Shown: piece by piece, positions 1-9,999 of the stretch
How positions within the stretch are numbered: position 1 is the first letter of the stretch
Layout: every line of letters begins with the position of its first letter
NCBI GenBank assembly: GCA_900317325.1
Contig: ONGE01000008.1
Span: forward strand, 225,422 to 289,421
Direction: 5' to 3'
DNA length: 64,000 nucleotides
Source of the DNA: an uncultured Prevotellaceae bacterium
GTDB lineage: Bacteria > Bacteroidota > Bacteroidia > Bacteroidales > Muribaculaceae
Position numbers and translations under genes: made by a program
Notes under the pieces: generated by a model
Databases searched by the model: none
Seen by the model: the letters and a program-made list of their open reading frames with translations, nothing else
Told to the model about the DNA's origin: nothing

Positions 1-1
1 A

Positions 2-3000
2 AACTACGACCTGCGCTCTGTCATCATTGCCAGCAGCGTCACTTCAATTGAATGGAGTGCATTCGGTAGCTGTTTAAACCTGAGTACAGTAACCCTGGGC
101 AGCGGCCTCACCTCTATTGATCAGTATGCATTCAGCTACGTCCCACTGTCCGACATCTACTGCCGCGGTACAAGGCCTGCGACACTGGCGGCAGCCAACG
201 CGTTTGACAACGAGGTCAACATGGTCTATTCCACTGCGACGCTCCATGTGCCTGCCAGCTACGTGAGCAACTACCAATCGGCCAACTACTGGCAGAATTT
301 CACCAACGTTGAGCCAATTTATTATGACTTTATTTCTAACAATGTCTATTATAGGATAACAAGTGAAAACACTGTAGAGGTCACCTACAAAAATGATAGT
401 TTCAATTCTTATAGCGGAATGGTTGTCATACCTAGCACGGTGACTTACAACGGCACCACCTACAAGGTCGAGGCGATTGGCACGAACGCATTCTGGAACT
501 CCACTGGTTTGACGAGCGTCACGATTCACCCGAACATGAAAAAGATGAATGACAACGCTTTCCATGGATGCTCCGGAATGACCCATGCAACTGTCAGTGA
601 TTTATCCACATGGTGCAAAATCGAATTCACCAATGTCGGAGCCAATCCATTGCACTATGGACACTACTTGAGTGTCAACAACAGCAATCTGACCAAACTT
701 GTGGTTCCCAGTGGCATCACTAAAATAAACAGCTATGCCTTCTATGATTGTCGTGGACTCACCGAAGCCACTATCGCCAACGATGTCAAGTCGATTGATT
801 ATGCGGCCTTCAGATTATGTACTAATCTGACCAAGGTGACCTTTGGCATTAATGTATCCAGCATCTATTCCTATTCATTCGCCGATTGTCCACTCACCGA
901 TATCTACTGCTTGCGCTCTACACCTCCCACCATCGCTGGAGGCAGTATCGGCTATCTGCCTTTCAACGAGAGCGTCTATGCCACTGCCACCCTGCACGTG
1001 CCCCGCTCGGCACTGTCAAGTTACCAATCGGCTCCTCATGTATGGGGAGAATTCCAGAAGTATGCCACCTATGATTTTGAAGAGAATGGCATCTACTACA
1101 ACATCACTGGCAGCAATACCGTCGAAGTGACCTACCGCGATACCCAGTACAATTCTTATAGAGGCAACGTCACTGTCCCCGAGACCGTGACCCACGACGG
1201 CACCACCTACACTGTGACCGGTATCGGGGAACAGGCGTTCATGGATTGTCAATCTTTGGCTTTCGTCAGCATTCCCGCTACAGTCACCTATATTGGAGAG
1301 CAAGCGTTCGGGAACAGCGGCATATCGTCTGTCTTCATTCCTGAAGGGGTAGCTGCTATCCCCAACTTCGTATTCCAGAACTGCAATAATCTGACAAACG
1401 TCAAGCTTCCCGAATCGCTGCAAAGCATCGGCATGTCGTCATTCGAGAACTGCAGTAACCTGAGCGAGCTCATTATTCCCCAAAACGTGACCAGCATCGA
1501 TAATATGGCATTCCACCTGTGTTCATCGCTCTACAGGATTATCTGCCATGCAACAAATCCGCCGCAGATTGAAAATGCCACCTTTGACCAATGGCATTAC
1601 GAAAACTCAATCTTAATAGTGCCCTGGAACTTCCTCTATGAGTATAAGAACGCACCCTATTGGGAGAATTTCACTCACTTTGGCACCACCTATGATTTTG
1701 TTGTTGACGGCATCTATTACCTCATCATGGGCATCGAAAACGGCATCAACAGAGTTAATGTCACTTCAGGCGGCTCTGGCAACACCTATAGTGGTGACCT
1801 TGTGATTCCCGAAACCGTGAACTGGCAGGGTACAACCTATACCGTTGTCGGCACCAATGCAGGAGCATTCACTAATTGTACAGATCTGACGAGCATCACC
1901 CTGCCTGCAACTACCGATCGCTGCTACAACAGCTTCTTAGACAACGAATGCACCAACCTGACTGCAATCACCTGCCTGGCCATCACACCACCCGCCGATT
2001 TGTCCGGCTTTACCGCCGACCAGTATGCTAACATCGTTGTGACCGTGCCCAAGAACTCTGTCGAAGCCTACCGTAATGCCGAAGGTTGGAGCAACTTCGC
2101 CAACATCCAGGGCATGGCCTATGACTTCAAGCGCGACGACTTCTTCTACGAGATCACAGCCGCTGACCAAGTGTCGCTCATCCGCGAGAACAGCAACAGC
2201 TACCAAAACCTGACAGCAGCCAATATCCCCGCGAGCGTCACGTTGGCTGGTGTGAGCTATGACGTCACCGCCATCGGCGATCGTGCATTCTATCAGCGCA
2301 CCAATCTGCAGAGCGTGGAATTTGGATCCAAACTCAAGAGCATCGGCAACTACGCCTTCTATAAGTGTACCGGCCTCACTGGCGGTCTCCCGCTCAACGA
2401 GGGTCTGGAGAGCATCGGCAACTATGCATTTGCCTACTGCTCGGGCCTTGTTTCGGCTATTTTCCCGTATTCCGTTTCCAGCATCGGTGATGCGCCCTTT
2501 GCCTACTGCACATCCTTGGCACAATTCATGAGAAGGACAACACACTATCCCAATCCCTTATACATAGTTCAAGGTGGTGTCGTATTCAGCACTAGACTTG
2601 GCGCGATCCACACATTGGCCATCTTCCCTGGCGGAAAAGCACAGACCTATGCCGTTCCCTCTGGCACCAAAGAGATTGGTGCTCACGCCTTCCGTGGCAG
2701 TATTGTCAAGACCGTTACGTTGCCCACAACAGTTACAAAGATCAACGATTATGCCTTTGATAACTGTGCTGCCCTCACCGGCATCGAGGTGAACAAGGGT
2801 GTGACTACTATCGGCAGCAATGCCTTCAGCAACTGTACGTCAATGAGCACCGTTATCCTGCCCTCGACGCTCACAAGTCTCGGTGTCAAGGCTTTCAACA
2901 ACGATAATGCCTTGATAAGCATTGGCTGCAAGGCCAAAACCCCTCCTGTCTGCCAAGTAAGCGGTTCAGGCACTAACGCGTTCTCACCGTTTGATGTTAC

Positions 3001-3301
3001 CCACTTCAGTAACGCCCGCCTCCGTGTTCCCACGGGATATAAATCGGCCTATCAGACAGCCGCCGTCTGGAAACTGTTCTCTACTATCACCGAGAGCAGC
3101 TCCATGGTGGATGAGGATGTCGTTCAGGGCGATGTCAACGGCGATGGCGTTGTCAACATCAGCGACGTGACTGTACTCATCTCCTACGCGATGAGCGGCA
3201 GCGGTAATATCAATGCCGAGGCTGCTGACCTCAATAGTGACGGCAACATCAACATCAGTGATGTCACCCTGTTGATCAACATGGTGATGAGCAATAGATG
3301 A
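2..3301 (+). CDS. BspA-like leucine-rich-repeat surface protein with dockerin-like C-terminus (5' truncated)
   Basis: The frame is open to the left window edge, so the N-terminus (and any signal peptide) is missing; 1,099 residues are visible. It consists of many LRR_5 (BspA/Treponema-type) units with the pattern IGxxAFxxCxxLTxVxIPxxVTxI. Four longer super-repeats begin with a YDF...YY module followed by a VIPxTVxxxGTTYxVxxIG segment (near nt 320, 1068, 1689 and 2117). The last ~60 residues carry two dockerin type I-like calcium-binding repeats (GDVNGDGVVNISDV and DLNSDGNINISDV). In this family such proteins are exported adhesins or host/bacterium-binding proteins; the ligand cannot be read from sequence. 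A strong hairpin follows the stop codon. It shares its C-terminal module with five other proteins in the window. Family assignment is secure, binding role is inference. Confidence 0.9.
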   Translation, partial: NYDLRSVIIASSVTSIEWSAFGSCLNLSTVTLGSGLTSIDQYAFSYVPLSDIYCRGTRPATLAAANAFDNEVNMVYSTATLHVPASYVSNYQSANYWQNFTNVEPIYYDFISNNVYYRITSENTVEVTYKNDSFNSYSGMVVIPSTVTYNGTTYKVEAIGTNAFWNSTGLTSVTIHPNMKKMNDNAFHGCSGMTHATVSDLSTWCKIEFTNVGANPLHYGHYLSVNNSNLTKLVVPSGITKINSYAFYDCRGLTEATIANDVKSIDYAAFRLCTNLTKVTFGINVSSIYSYSFADCPLTDIYCLRSTPPTIAGGSIGYLPFNESVYATATLHVPRSALSSYQSAPHVWGEFQKYATYDFEENGIYYNITGSNTVEVTYRDTQYNSYRGNVTVPETVTHDGTTYTVTGIGEQAFMDCQSLAFVSIPATVTYIGEQAFGNSGISSVFIPEGVAAIPNFVFQNCNNLTNVKLPESLQSIGMSSFENCSNLSELIIPQNVTSIDNMAFHLCSSLYRIICHATNPPQIENATFDQWHYENSILIVPWNFLYEYKNAPYWENFTHFGTTYDFVVDGIYYLIMGIENGINRVNVTSGGSGNTYSGDLVIPETVNWQGTTYTVVGTNAGAFTNCTDLTSITLPATTDRCYNSFLDNECTNLTAITCLAITPPADLSGFTADQYANIVVTVPKNSVEAYRNAEGWSNFANIQGMAYDFKRDDFFYEITAADQVSLIRENSNSYQNLTAANIPASVTLAGVSYDVTAIGDRAFYQRTNLQSVEFGSKLKSIGNYAFYKCTGLTGGLPLNEGLESIGNYAFAYCSGLVSAIFPYSVSSIGDAPFAYCTSLAQFMRRTTHYPNPLYIVQGGVVFSTRLGAIHTLAIFPGGKAQTYAVPSGTKEIGAHAFRGSIVKTVTLPTTVTKINDYAFDNCAALTGIEVNKGVTTIGSNAFSNCTSMSTVILPSTLTSLGVKAFNNDNALISIGCKAKTPPVCQVSGSGTNAFSPFDVTHFSNARLRVPTGYKSAYQTAAVWKLFSTITESSSMVDEDVVQGDVNGDGVVNISDVTVLISYAMSGSGNINAEAADLNSDGNINISDVTLLINMVMSNR

Positions 3302-3326
3302 TGAGTGAAACAGCCGATAACTGACG

Positions 3327-3369
3327 AGACGCGAGATTTTGCAGGGTAATCCTGCAAAATCTCGCGTCT
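3327..3369 (+). terminator. Perfect hairpin after the LRR gene
   Basis: A 19-bp perfect stem (3327-3345 with 3351-3369) and a 5-nt loop lie 25 nt after the LRR stop codon. There is only a short T stretch after it, so it may act as a terminator or as a 3'-end stabiliser. Confidence 0.65.
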
Positions 3370-3462
3370 TCAATTATCAGGCAACTCCAAAATGCTATCC
3401 TCTATAGGCAAAATCGCGTCTTATCAAACTCATTCCAAAACAAAACCCGACAAATAAACGTT

Positions 3463-4284
3463 ATGAATACAAGAACCAGAATATCAGTATCACTTTTCCT
3501 GACTTTACTTTGCCTTACCTTGAATGCACAAAGTTACAAGCAGGTCAATGACATCAGTTATACCCAAAAGACCGATGCCTACTCGCTGCAGCGGCTGAAA
3601 CTTGACGTGTATCATCCCGAGGGGACAATCGGTCGCCCCGTTATCGTGTGGTTTCACGGCGGTGGACTTGAGGGTGGTAATAAGGAAATCCCCGAAGAAC
3701 TGCGGGAAAAGGACCTGGTTGTAGTCGGGGTCAACTACAGGCTCTTGCCACAAGTGAGCGTCAATGAGATTCTAGATGATGCCGCCGAGGCGGTGGCCTG
3801 GGTATTCAAGCACATTGATAAATATGGTGGCGATGCCCACAAAATCGTTGTTTCGGGCCACTCGGCCGGCGGCTATATCTCCATGATGCTGTGCCTCGAC
3901 AAGCACTGGCTGGCGGCCTACGGCATCGATGCCGACAACGTGATGATGTATGTCCCGTTCAGCGGCCAGGCCATCACCCATTACAATGTGCGCAAGATGC
4001 AGGGCATACCGCCCCTGCAGGCCACCATCGACGAGTATGCGCCACTCTACTGGGTGCGCGGCGACTGCCCCCCGCTGGTGCTGATTTGCGGTGACAGGGA
4101 ACTGGAACTCTTTGGCCGCTATGACGAGAACCAGTACCTCGCCCGCATGATGAAACTGGCCGGGCACCAGCAGACCTACCTCTACGAGATTGACGGACAC
4201 GGGCACGGCGGCATGGTCTCCCCCGGTTTCCACATCCTGGAGACACACCTGAAACAGATGCTCGGCCAACCAGTCAATCCATGA
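3463..4284 (+). CDS. Secreted alpha/beta-hydrolase (BD-FAE/acetyl-esterase-like)
   Basis: This 273-residue protein has an N-terminal signal peptide (hydrophobic residues 9-20, cleavage near NAQS). The alpha/beta-hydrolase hallmarks are visible: oxyanion-hole HGGG (65-68), nucleophile elbow GHSAG with Ser134, probable acid Asp211 in CGDRE, and catalytic His in DGHGHGG (246 or 248). The order and length fit the carboxylesterase/BD-FAE group, which in gut Bacteroidota often deacetylate polysaccharides or remove small esters. The substrate is not predictable here because there is no neighbouring polysaccharide locus. It stands alone between the LRR gene and rlmN. Confidence 0.85.
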   Translation: MNTRTRISVSLFLTLLCLTLNAQSYKQVNDISYTQKTDAYSLQRLKLDVYHPEGTIGRPVIVWFHGGGLEGGNKEIPEELREKDLVVVGVNYRLLPQVSVNEILDDAAEAVAWVFKHIDKYGGDAHKIVVSGHSAGGYISMMLCLDKHWLAAYGIDADNVMMYVPFSGQAITHYNVRKMQGIPPLQATIDEYAPLYWVRGDCPPLVLICGDRELELFGRYDENQYLARMMKLAGHQQTYLYEIDGHGHGGMVSPGFHILETHLKQMLGQPVNP

Positions 4285-4433
4285 ATCAATGTGAGTCAGA
4301 TAAAATGACCTGCCCTCTTGAGAAAAACGGGCCGAGGCGCCAGTCGGTAGCCCAAATGACGCCGGATGTCGCCTCGGGAAAGAAAATTCGTTAAAAACAA
4401 TAGGTCAAAAGCCTAAATATGAGAACTTTTGTG

Positions 4434-4441
4434 TAATTTTG
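4434..4441 (+). promoter_or_regulatory. -7 box for rlmN
   Basis: TAATTTTG matches the Bacteroidota -7 consensus TAnnTTTG and sits 31 nt before the rlmN start codon. No well-spaced -33 box is evident. Confidence 0.6.
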
Positions 4442-4472
4442 CAGTTTCAATAACAATCTAACTTCCTGAGAC

Positions 4473-5570
4473 ATGAACAACGACAAGACATTGCAGCCGC
4501 TGGCCGGCATGACACTCGAGGATATGCAGGATGCCGTAGCATCATTGGGTATGCCACGCTTTGTGGCTAAACAATTGGCACAATGGATTTACCAGAAACG
4601 CGTGAACGACTTTGAGCAGATGCTGAACATCTCCAAGGCCAACCGCGAACTGCTGGCAAGCCGCTACTGCGTCGGGCTTTATCCGCCCAGCCAGGCAGCT
4701 GCGAGCCAGGACGGCACGGTGAAGTATCTGTTCGACGTGGGCGGCAAGCAGGCCGTCGAGTCGGTCTATATCCCTGAGGACGACCGCGCCACACTGTGCA
4801 TCTCGTCGCAGAAGGGGTGCAGGATGAACTGCTACTTCTGCATGACCGGCAAGCAAGGATTCCACGGCAACCTGACGTCCAACCAGATCATCAACCAGGT
4901 CTTGAGCATCCCTGATAGCGACAAGTTGACCAATGTCGTGTTCATGGGTATGGGCGAACCCCTTGACAACATCGAGGAAGTGCTGCAAGTCATCGCAATC
5001 CTCACCGAGCCTTGGGGCCTGGGCTGGAGTCCCAAACGCGTCACGGTATCCACCGTGGGCAAACTGCCGGAATTGAAGATCCTGTGTGAGCAGACGAGCG
5101 TCCATATCGCCGTGAGCGTTCACAACGCCGTTCAGGAAGAGCGTTCGTCGATGATGCCGATCGAGCGCATCTCCCCCATCGACCGTGTCATGGAAGTGCT
5201 GGGCAACTACGACTTCGCCCACCAGCGCCGCCTGTCGGTGGAATACATCTGCTGGCAGTGGTTCAACGACGATATCCAGCATGCCGAGAAACTGCGCGAA
5301 CTGCTGCCCAACGAGCACGTCCGCGTGAACCTCATCCGTTTCCACCCGATTCCCGGCATTGAGAAACTGCGCACGAGCAGTGATGAGCGCATGACCTACT
5401 TCCGCGACTACCTGAACAGCAAGGGCGTGACCTGCACCATTCGCCGCAGCCGTGGCGAAGACATCGCTGCCGCCTGTGGCCAGTTGGCCGGCCAAGTCCG
5501 CAAACAAGCTACCAGCAAAGAGAACAAACCCGACTCAAAGGAGCCGCGTGACAATAAGAGAAGAAGATAA
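4473..5570 (+). CDS. rlmN: 23S rRNA (adenine(2503)-C(2))-methyltransferase RlmN
   Basis: A 365-residue radical-SAM methyltransferase that methylates C2 of A2503 in 23S rRNA, and in many bacteria also A37 of some tRNAs. The [4Fe-4S] motif CxxxCxxC is C116-C120-C123 (GCRMNCYFCMTG). The two further cysteines of the ping-pong mechanism are C109 (TLCISSQ) and C335 (AAACGQLAG). The MGMGEPLDN stretch is the conserved SAM-binding GEP motif. Length is normal, with a basic ~28-residue C-terminal tail (RDNKRRR) after the conserved domain. The endonuclease gene follows after 27 nt and could be co-transcribed. Confidence 0.97.
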   Translation: MNNDKTLQPLAGMTLEDMQDAVASLGMPRFVAKQLAQWIYQKRVNDFEQMLNISKANRELLASRYCVGLYPPSQAAASQDGTVKYLFDVGGKQAVESVYIPEDDRATLCISSQKGCRMNCYFCMTGKQGFHGNLTSNQIINQVLSIPDSDKLTNVVFMGMGEPLDNIEEVLQVIAILTEPWGLGWSPKRVTVSTVGKLPELKILCEQTSVHIAVSVHNAVQEERSSMMPIERISPIDRVMEVLGNYDFAHQRRLSVEYICWQWFNDDIQHAEKLRELLPNEHVRVNLIRFHPIPGIEKLRTSSDERMTYFRDYLNSKGVTCTIRRSRGEDIAAACGQLAGQVRKQATSKENKPDSKEPRDNKRRR

Positions 5571-5597
5571 TCCACTATTCAACTTTTCAGAACCATC

Positions 5598-7397
5598 ATG
5601 AACCGGACTACACGATTATTCATCCTGCTTGCAGCAGTTGTCATTGCTCTCCAGCCGGCTCTCGCCGCAGAGCCCAAAGGGTATTACAACAAGGCCTTGG
5701 GCCAGAGTGACGAGAACCTGATGTCGGCGTTGTGCAGCATCATCCGCAGCCACAAGGAGGTATCCTACAGCAGTGGACTGCTGAATGCTTTTGCTATCGC
5801 CGACACTGATAACGAAGGCTACATCATCGACATCTACAGCAACTGCCGTTATCGACCCAGTGACAGCGGGTCTTCGGCGTCTCATGTGGGCGAGGGTTAT
5901 AACCGTGAGCACAGTTTCCCCCGCAGCTGGTTTAACGGCGCTGTAGCCCCAATGAACACCGACGTGTTCCATGTCTATCCCACCGATATCAAGGTTAACA
6001 GCCAGCGAGGCAATGACCCGTATGGCGTTTGCGCCAACGGTACACGTTTGACCTATGGCAGCTATGTTGCCAAGGGCAAATCAGGCACATGCACTTATCC
6101 GGGCTATTCAGGCACCGTGTTTGAGCCCGATGACGAGTACAAGGGCGACCTTGCACGCACCTATTTTTATATGGCCACCTGCTACAAGAATGAATTGCCC
6201 TCTTGGCCCGGCAGTGCCCAGCTCGACTATAAGACAAACAAGTACAAAGCCTTCTCGACCTGGACCATCAACATGCTGATGGAATGGACCCGCCTGGACC
6301 CCGTGAGCGATAAGGAGATCAAGCGCAACGAGGCTATCTATGGTATCCAAGGCAACCGCAACCCGTTTATCGACCACCCCGAACTGGCCGAATACATCTG
6401 GGGAAATCAGCAAGGACAGCCCTGGAACGGCAGCGGCGGTGAGACGCCAGCCACCATTACTACACCGGCTAACGGTTCCACAATCGACATGGGCACGACC
6501 ATTGTGGGCACTCCGTTGCATTACACCGTTACGGTCAAGGGTACTGGCCTGAACAAGTGGCTCTCTTTGTCGATGAGTGACAATGTGAATTTCTATGTCA
6601 ACACTGTCGCTTTCAATCCGCTGGATGTGAATATCGGAACCTCGTTTGACATCACTTTCAATGCTGAAAAAGAAGGCTACTTTGAGAATAACATCACGCT
6701 GAGCAGCGATGAGGTAACCACCACATTCACGATATCAGCCACGGCCAACAAGCAAGGAGTGACGCCTCCGCCCGCAGAGCTTGGCGACAGCATCATCGAG
6801 GACTGGGAAGACTGCGCGACAGGCGGCTATTGGACCAAGCGTGTCGAGGGCAACGCTTTCCCCTGGTATTTCAGGGATGCCGGCATTTGGAGCGACAGTA
6901 TGAGTCATGGCGAGCTTTCATGCCGATTTGGCAAAACCAGCAGCAGCGCCATCACCATGCTGGAGAGTGTTGAGGACGTGACCGGCATCGGATTCTATGC
7001 TACCTGCTTTGGTAATGACAGCGATGCCGAACTATCAATTGCATACAGCACTGACTATGGTAGCTCATGGTATGGACTCGACGTGGTTACTGTCACCAGG
7101 GGCGCCCTACAGCAGTTTATACTGGATGTCGAAAGTTCCTGGCCCGTGTGCTTCGGCATCAGTCAGGTATCTGGCTCACGCGTCATTATTGACGATATCA
7201 CCATCTATCGTCACAAGGAAGAATCATGGCCCAAGGGAGACGTAAACCATGACGGTGAAGTGAACATCGCCGATGTCAATGCTCTCACCGATGCCATCCT
7301 GAGCGGCAACAATGACACCGTTTATGACGTTAACGAAGATGCTGAGGTGAACATCGCCGATGTCAACACAGTCATCGACATCATCCTGGCTTTATAA
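5598..7397 (+). CDS. Secreted endonuclease I family nuclease with dockerin-like C-terminus (first of tandem pair)
   Basis: A 599-residue exported protein: signal peptide (1-23, cleaved near ALAAEP), endonuclease I (EndA/NucM, beta-beta-alpha metal) domain about 25-275, a beta-rich abnormal-spindle-like/choice-of-anchor region about 285-375, a second beta domain about 400-540, and two dockerin-like repeats at 547-599 (GDVNHDGEVNIADV and DVNEDAEVNIADV). The nuclease motif NREHSFPRSW contains the expected catalytic H105; NPFIDHPEL later in the domain is also typical. Family members cut DNA and sometimes RNA non-specifically outside the cytoplasm, probably for nutrient scavenging or eDNA removal. 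The next gene is a paralogue, indicating local duplication. Confidence 0.9.
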   Translation: MNRTTRLFILLAAVVIALQPALAAEPKGYYNKALGQSDENLMSALCSIIRSHKEVSYSSGLLNAFAIADTDNEGYIIDIYSNCRYRPSDSGSSASHVGEGYNREHSFPRSWFNGAVAPMNTDVFHVYPTDIKVNSQRGNDPYGVCANGTRLTYGSYVAKGKSGTCTYPGYSGTVFEPDDEYKGDLARTYFYMATCYKNELPSWPGSAQLDYKTNKYKAFSTWTINMLMEWTRLDPVSDKEIKRNEAIYGIQGNRNPFIDHPELAEYIWGNQQGQPWNGSGGETPATITTPANGSTIDMGTTIVGTPLHYTVTVKGTGLNKWLSLSMSDNVNFYVNTVAFNPLDVNIGTSFDITFNAEKEGYFENNITLSSDEVTTTFTISATANKQGVTPPPAELGDSIIEDWEDCATGGYWTKRVEGNAFPWYFRDAGIWSDSMSHGELSCRFGKTSSSAITMLESVEDVTGIGFYATCFGNDSDAELSIAYSTDYGSSWYGLDVVTVTRGALQQFILDVESSWPVCFGISQVSGSRVIIDDITIYRHKEESWPKGDVNHDGEVNIADVNALTDAILSGNNDTVYDVNEDAEVNIADVNTVIDIILAL

Positions 7398-7429
7398 GCG
7401 ATACTGCCACAGCCACCGAAACTAATCCC

Positions 7430-7485
7430 TGCAGCCCGTTGAGACAAACATCCTTCATCCCAAGAATCGTTTTCAACGGGCTGCA
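7430..7485 (+). terminator. Hairpin between the two endonuclease genes
   Basis: A 13-bp perfect inverted repeat (7430-7442 with 7473-7485) lies in the 149-nt gap after the first endonuclease gene. The loop is long (30 nt) and there is no clear T-run, so function as a terminator is only likely. Confidence 0.5.
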
Positions 7486-7546
7486 TGGTATACTACCACA
7501 ACAATAAACTATCATTTAATTAACACTCACACCATTAACTTCAACG

Positions 7547-9895
7547 ATGAAACAGTTTCTCATGACCGTGGCCATGATGGCCATAGTACTGGCAGCTAGT
7601 GCCAAAGATCCGAAACCCTGTCCAAGTGACTACTATGCCAATGCGCTGAACAAGAGCGACGAAGCCCTGCTGACCGCACTGTACAACATCATCACGAGCC
7701 ATACCAACATCGGTTATGACGGCTTGTGGAATGCCTATGCCGATACCGACACCGATCCCAACGGCTATTATATCGACATGTACAGCAACTACGACAAATA
7801 CACCTACAGCAACAAGTGCGGCAGCTACAGCGCCATCGGCGACTGCATCAACCGCGAGCACAGTGTGCCGTCAAGCTGGTGGGGTGGCAGCAAACAACCA
7901 CAATACAGCGACATTTTCAATATCGTGCCAACCGACGGCTATGTCAACAACCAGCGCTCGAACTATCCCTACGGCGTTTGCGAGGGCGGCACCCGCCTGA
8001 CCAACGGACAGTATGTTGCCAAGGGCCGCAAAGGCACCAGCACACACGAGGGTTACTCGGGTGTCGTGTTTGAGCCCGACGACGAATACAAGGGTGACTT
8101 TGCCCGCGCCTATTTCTATATGGCGGCGTGCTACAACAACGTCATCAGCACTTGGACCAATGCCAACGGTTCCTCATTCTTTGCGGGCAACAGCTATCCC
8201 GTATTCACGACCTACGCCATGGGCCTGCTCATGGAGTGGCACCGTCTGGATCCCGTGAGTGAGAAAGAAACAACACGCAACTGCTATGCCCATGCATGGC
8301 AAGGCAACCGCAACCCCTTCATCGACCACCCCGAGTTGGCCGAGCACATCTGGGGCAACAGGCAGGGACAAGTGTGGACAGGCGACGGAGCTGTCGTGAC
8401 CAACCCCGTCATCACCCAGCCCACCAGCGGCCAGAGCATCAACCTTGGCATCATCCCTCTTGCTGGCAACAACATCAGCAAGACCATCACCGTGAAGGGT
8501 GCTTACCTGAGTCAGGCGCTCACCGTGACCGTGAGCGGAGCCAACTTCAGTGTCACTCCCGCCACCTTGAATGCCGAAGCGGTGAACAACGGAACTACCA
8601 TCATTGTTACCTATAGCGGCAGCGACGAACAAGCCACCGGCACATTAACCATCTCGAGCAGCGAGGTGAGCCGCACCTACGACCTCATCTCGGGCAAGGA
8701 ACAGTCAGGCGATGACCCCGTCAATCCCGATGACCCCATCAACCCCACCGGAGACTGCGTCATCGAGGACTGGGAAGGCTGCGAGAGCGGCGGCTATTGG
8801 GTGAAAGAAGTGCAGGGTGCCGCTTTCACATGGTACTTCAACAATGCAGGTATTTTTGCCCAAAGCAATGATCATTGGAACGGAAATATCGGTTGCCGCT
8901 TCGGCAAAACCTCCTCATCATCTATCGAGATGCAGCAAGATGTTGCCGGCACGTCCGGAATCTCGTTCTATGCCTCAACCTACGGCACGACCGAGGCCGA
9001 TGCCACTCTTCAGGTGCTCTATAGCACCAATGGCGGCTCAACCTGGACTCTGCTTGATGAACTGGCCCTGACCCACACATTCACCCAGTACACCTATGCC
9101 CTCAACACGACCGAGAACGTGCGTTTCAAGTTCCAGCAGACAGCAGGTGCACGCATGAATATCGATGACATCGCCGTGTATGCCGCGCAAGAGCCCGTGA
9201 CCCCGCAGATCTATTTCGGTGGTACAATCAGCGCATTGACAGCGGTTCGTGACGGAGAGTCGTCAATCAGCGAAGCCGCAGTCATCACCGAGAACAATGA
9301 CGACCCCGTGACCGTCACGGTAGATGGTAATTTCCAACTGAGCCTTGACCAGCAATCGTGGGCCACATCACTCACCCTTGACGCCTCGGGTGAGACTTTC
9401 TATGTGCGCCTGGCCGATACGAGCGAGGATGGCAGCTACGAAGGCACCATCACGGCTACAGCAGGCGCTGTAACCGCCTATGCCGACGTGGCAGGTGAAG
9501 TGACCCTTCCCGCTTCCCTCATCGGTGACGTGAATATGGATGGCCAGGTGAACATCAGCGACGTGATCACGCTCATCAACTTCATGATGGGCAGTGAGGT
9601 GAATCCCTTTGACGACCAAGCCGCCGACGTGAATAATGACGGCACCGTCAACATCTCGGATGTGACAGCCCTTATCAGTAGCGTGCTCACCGACAGCGGC
9701 GAGGCCACCATGTGGAATGCCATGCCGAGCCAGGGAGGCATCAAGGTGATCAACCCGCTGGGCGAGACACTCGAGGTCTATGACCTGGATGCCAACAAGG
9801 TGGCCACAACCGCAACGCAAGGCATCATCGCCCTGCCTCGTGGCACCTATATGGTCACCAGCGACACCCGTTCACGCAAGGTTGTGGTGAAGTAA
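7547..9895 (+). CDS. Secreted endonuclease I family nuclease with dockerin-like repeats and C-terminal sorting-like tail (second of tandem pair)
   Basis: A 782-residue paralogue of the preceding gene. It has a short signal peptide (1-19), an endonuclease I domain about 22-280 with NREHSVPSSWWGG (catalytic H105) and NPFIDHPELAEHIW, beta-sandwich regions about 285-385 and 405-545, an extra beta domain about 550-650, and two dockerin-like repeats near 659-715 (GDVNMDGQVNISDV, DVNNDGTVNISDV). The last ~60 residues (from MWNAMPSQGG to the terminal VVVK) look like a type IX secretion/Por C-terminal sorting domain, which the first paralogue lacks. It is probably a cell-surface or released DNase. Domain calls for the nuclease and repeats are secure; the sorting tail is inferred from its shape. 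Confidence 0.9.
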   Translation: MKQFLMTVAMMAIVLAASAKDPKPCPSDYYANALNKSDEALLTALYNIITSHTNIGYDGLWNAYADTDTDPNGYYIDMYSNYDKYTYSNKCGSYSAIGDCINREHSVPSSWWGGSKQPQYSDIFNIVPTDGYVNNQRSNYPYGVCEGGTRLTNGQYVAKGRKGTSTHEGYSGVVFEPDDEYKGDFARAYFYMAACYNNVISTWTNANGSSFFAGNSYPVFTTYAMGLLMEWHRLDPVSEKETTRNCYAHAWQGNRNPFIDHPELAEHIWGNRQGQVWTGDGAVVTNPVITQPTSGQSINLGIIPLAGNNISKTITVKGAYLSQALTVTVSGANFSVTPATLNAEAVNNGTTIIVTYSGSDEQATGTLTISSSEVSRTYDLISGKEQSGDDPVNPDDPINPTGDCVIEDWEGCESGGYWVKEVQGAAFTWYFNNAGIFAQSNDHWNGNIGCRFGKTSSSSIEMQQDVAGTSGISFYASTYGTTEADATLQVLYSTNGGSTWTLLDELALTHTFTQYTYALNTTENVRFKFQQTAGARMNIDDIAVYAAQEPVTPQIYFGGTISALTAVRDGESSISEAAVITENNDDPVTVTVDGNFQLSLDQQSWATSLTLDASGETFYVRLADTSEDGSYEGTITATAGAVTAYADVAGEVTLPASLIGDVNMDGQVNISDVITLINFMMGSEVNPFDDQAADVNNDGTVNISDVTALISSVLTDSGEATMWNAMPSQGGIKVINPLGETLEVYDLDANKVATTATQGIIALPRGTYMVTSDTRSRKVVVK

Positions 9896-9934
9896 AGGAT
9901 ACAGCTCATGCGAGCAGACTGCTCGCAATACAAT

Positions 9935-9974
9935 GACAGCACGTTCTCGCTGATTGCGTTGAGAACGTGCTGTC
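9935..9974. terminator. Bidirectional terminator between endonuclease and rpiB
   Basis: A 14-bp perfect stem (9935-9948 with 9961-9974) sits between two convergent genes. A smaller 8-bp hairpin precedes it at 9909-9927. Confidence 0.7.
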
Positions 9975-9999
9975 AATTTATCTTCAAGGGTTGGATTGC

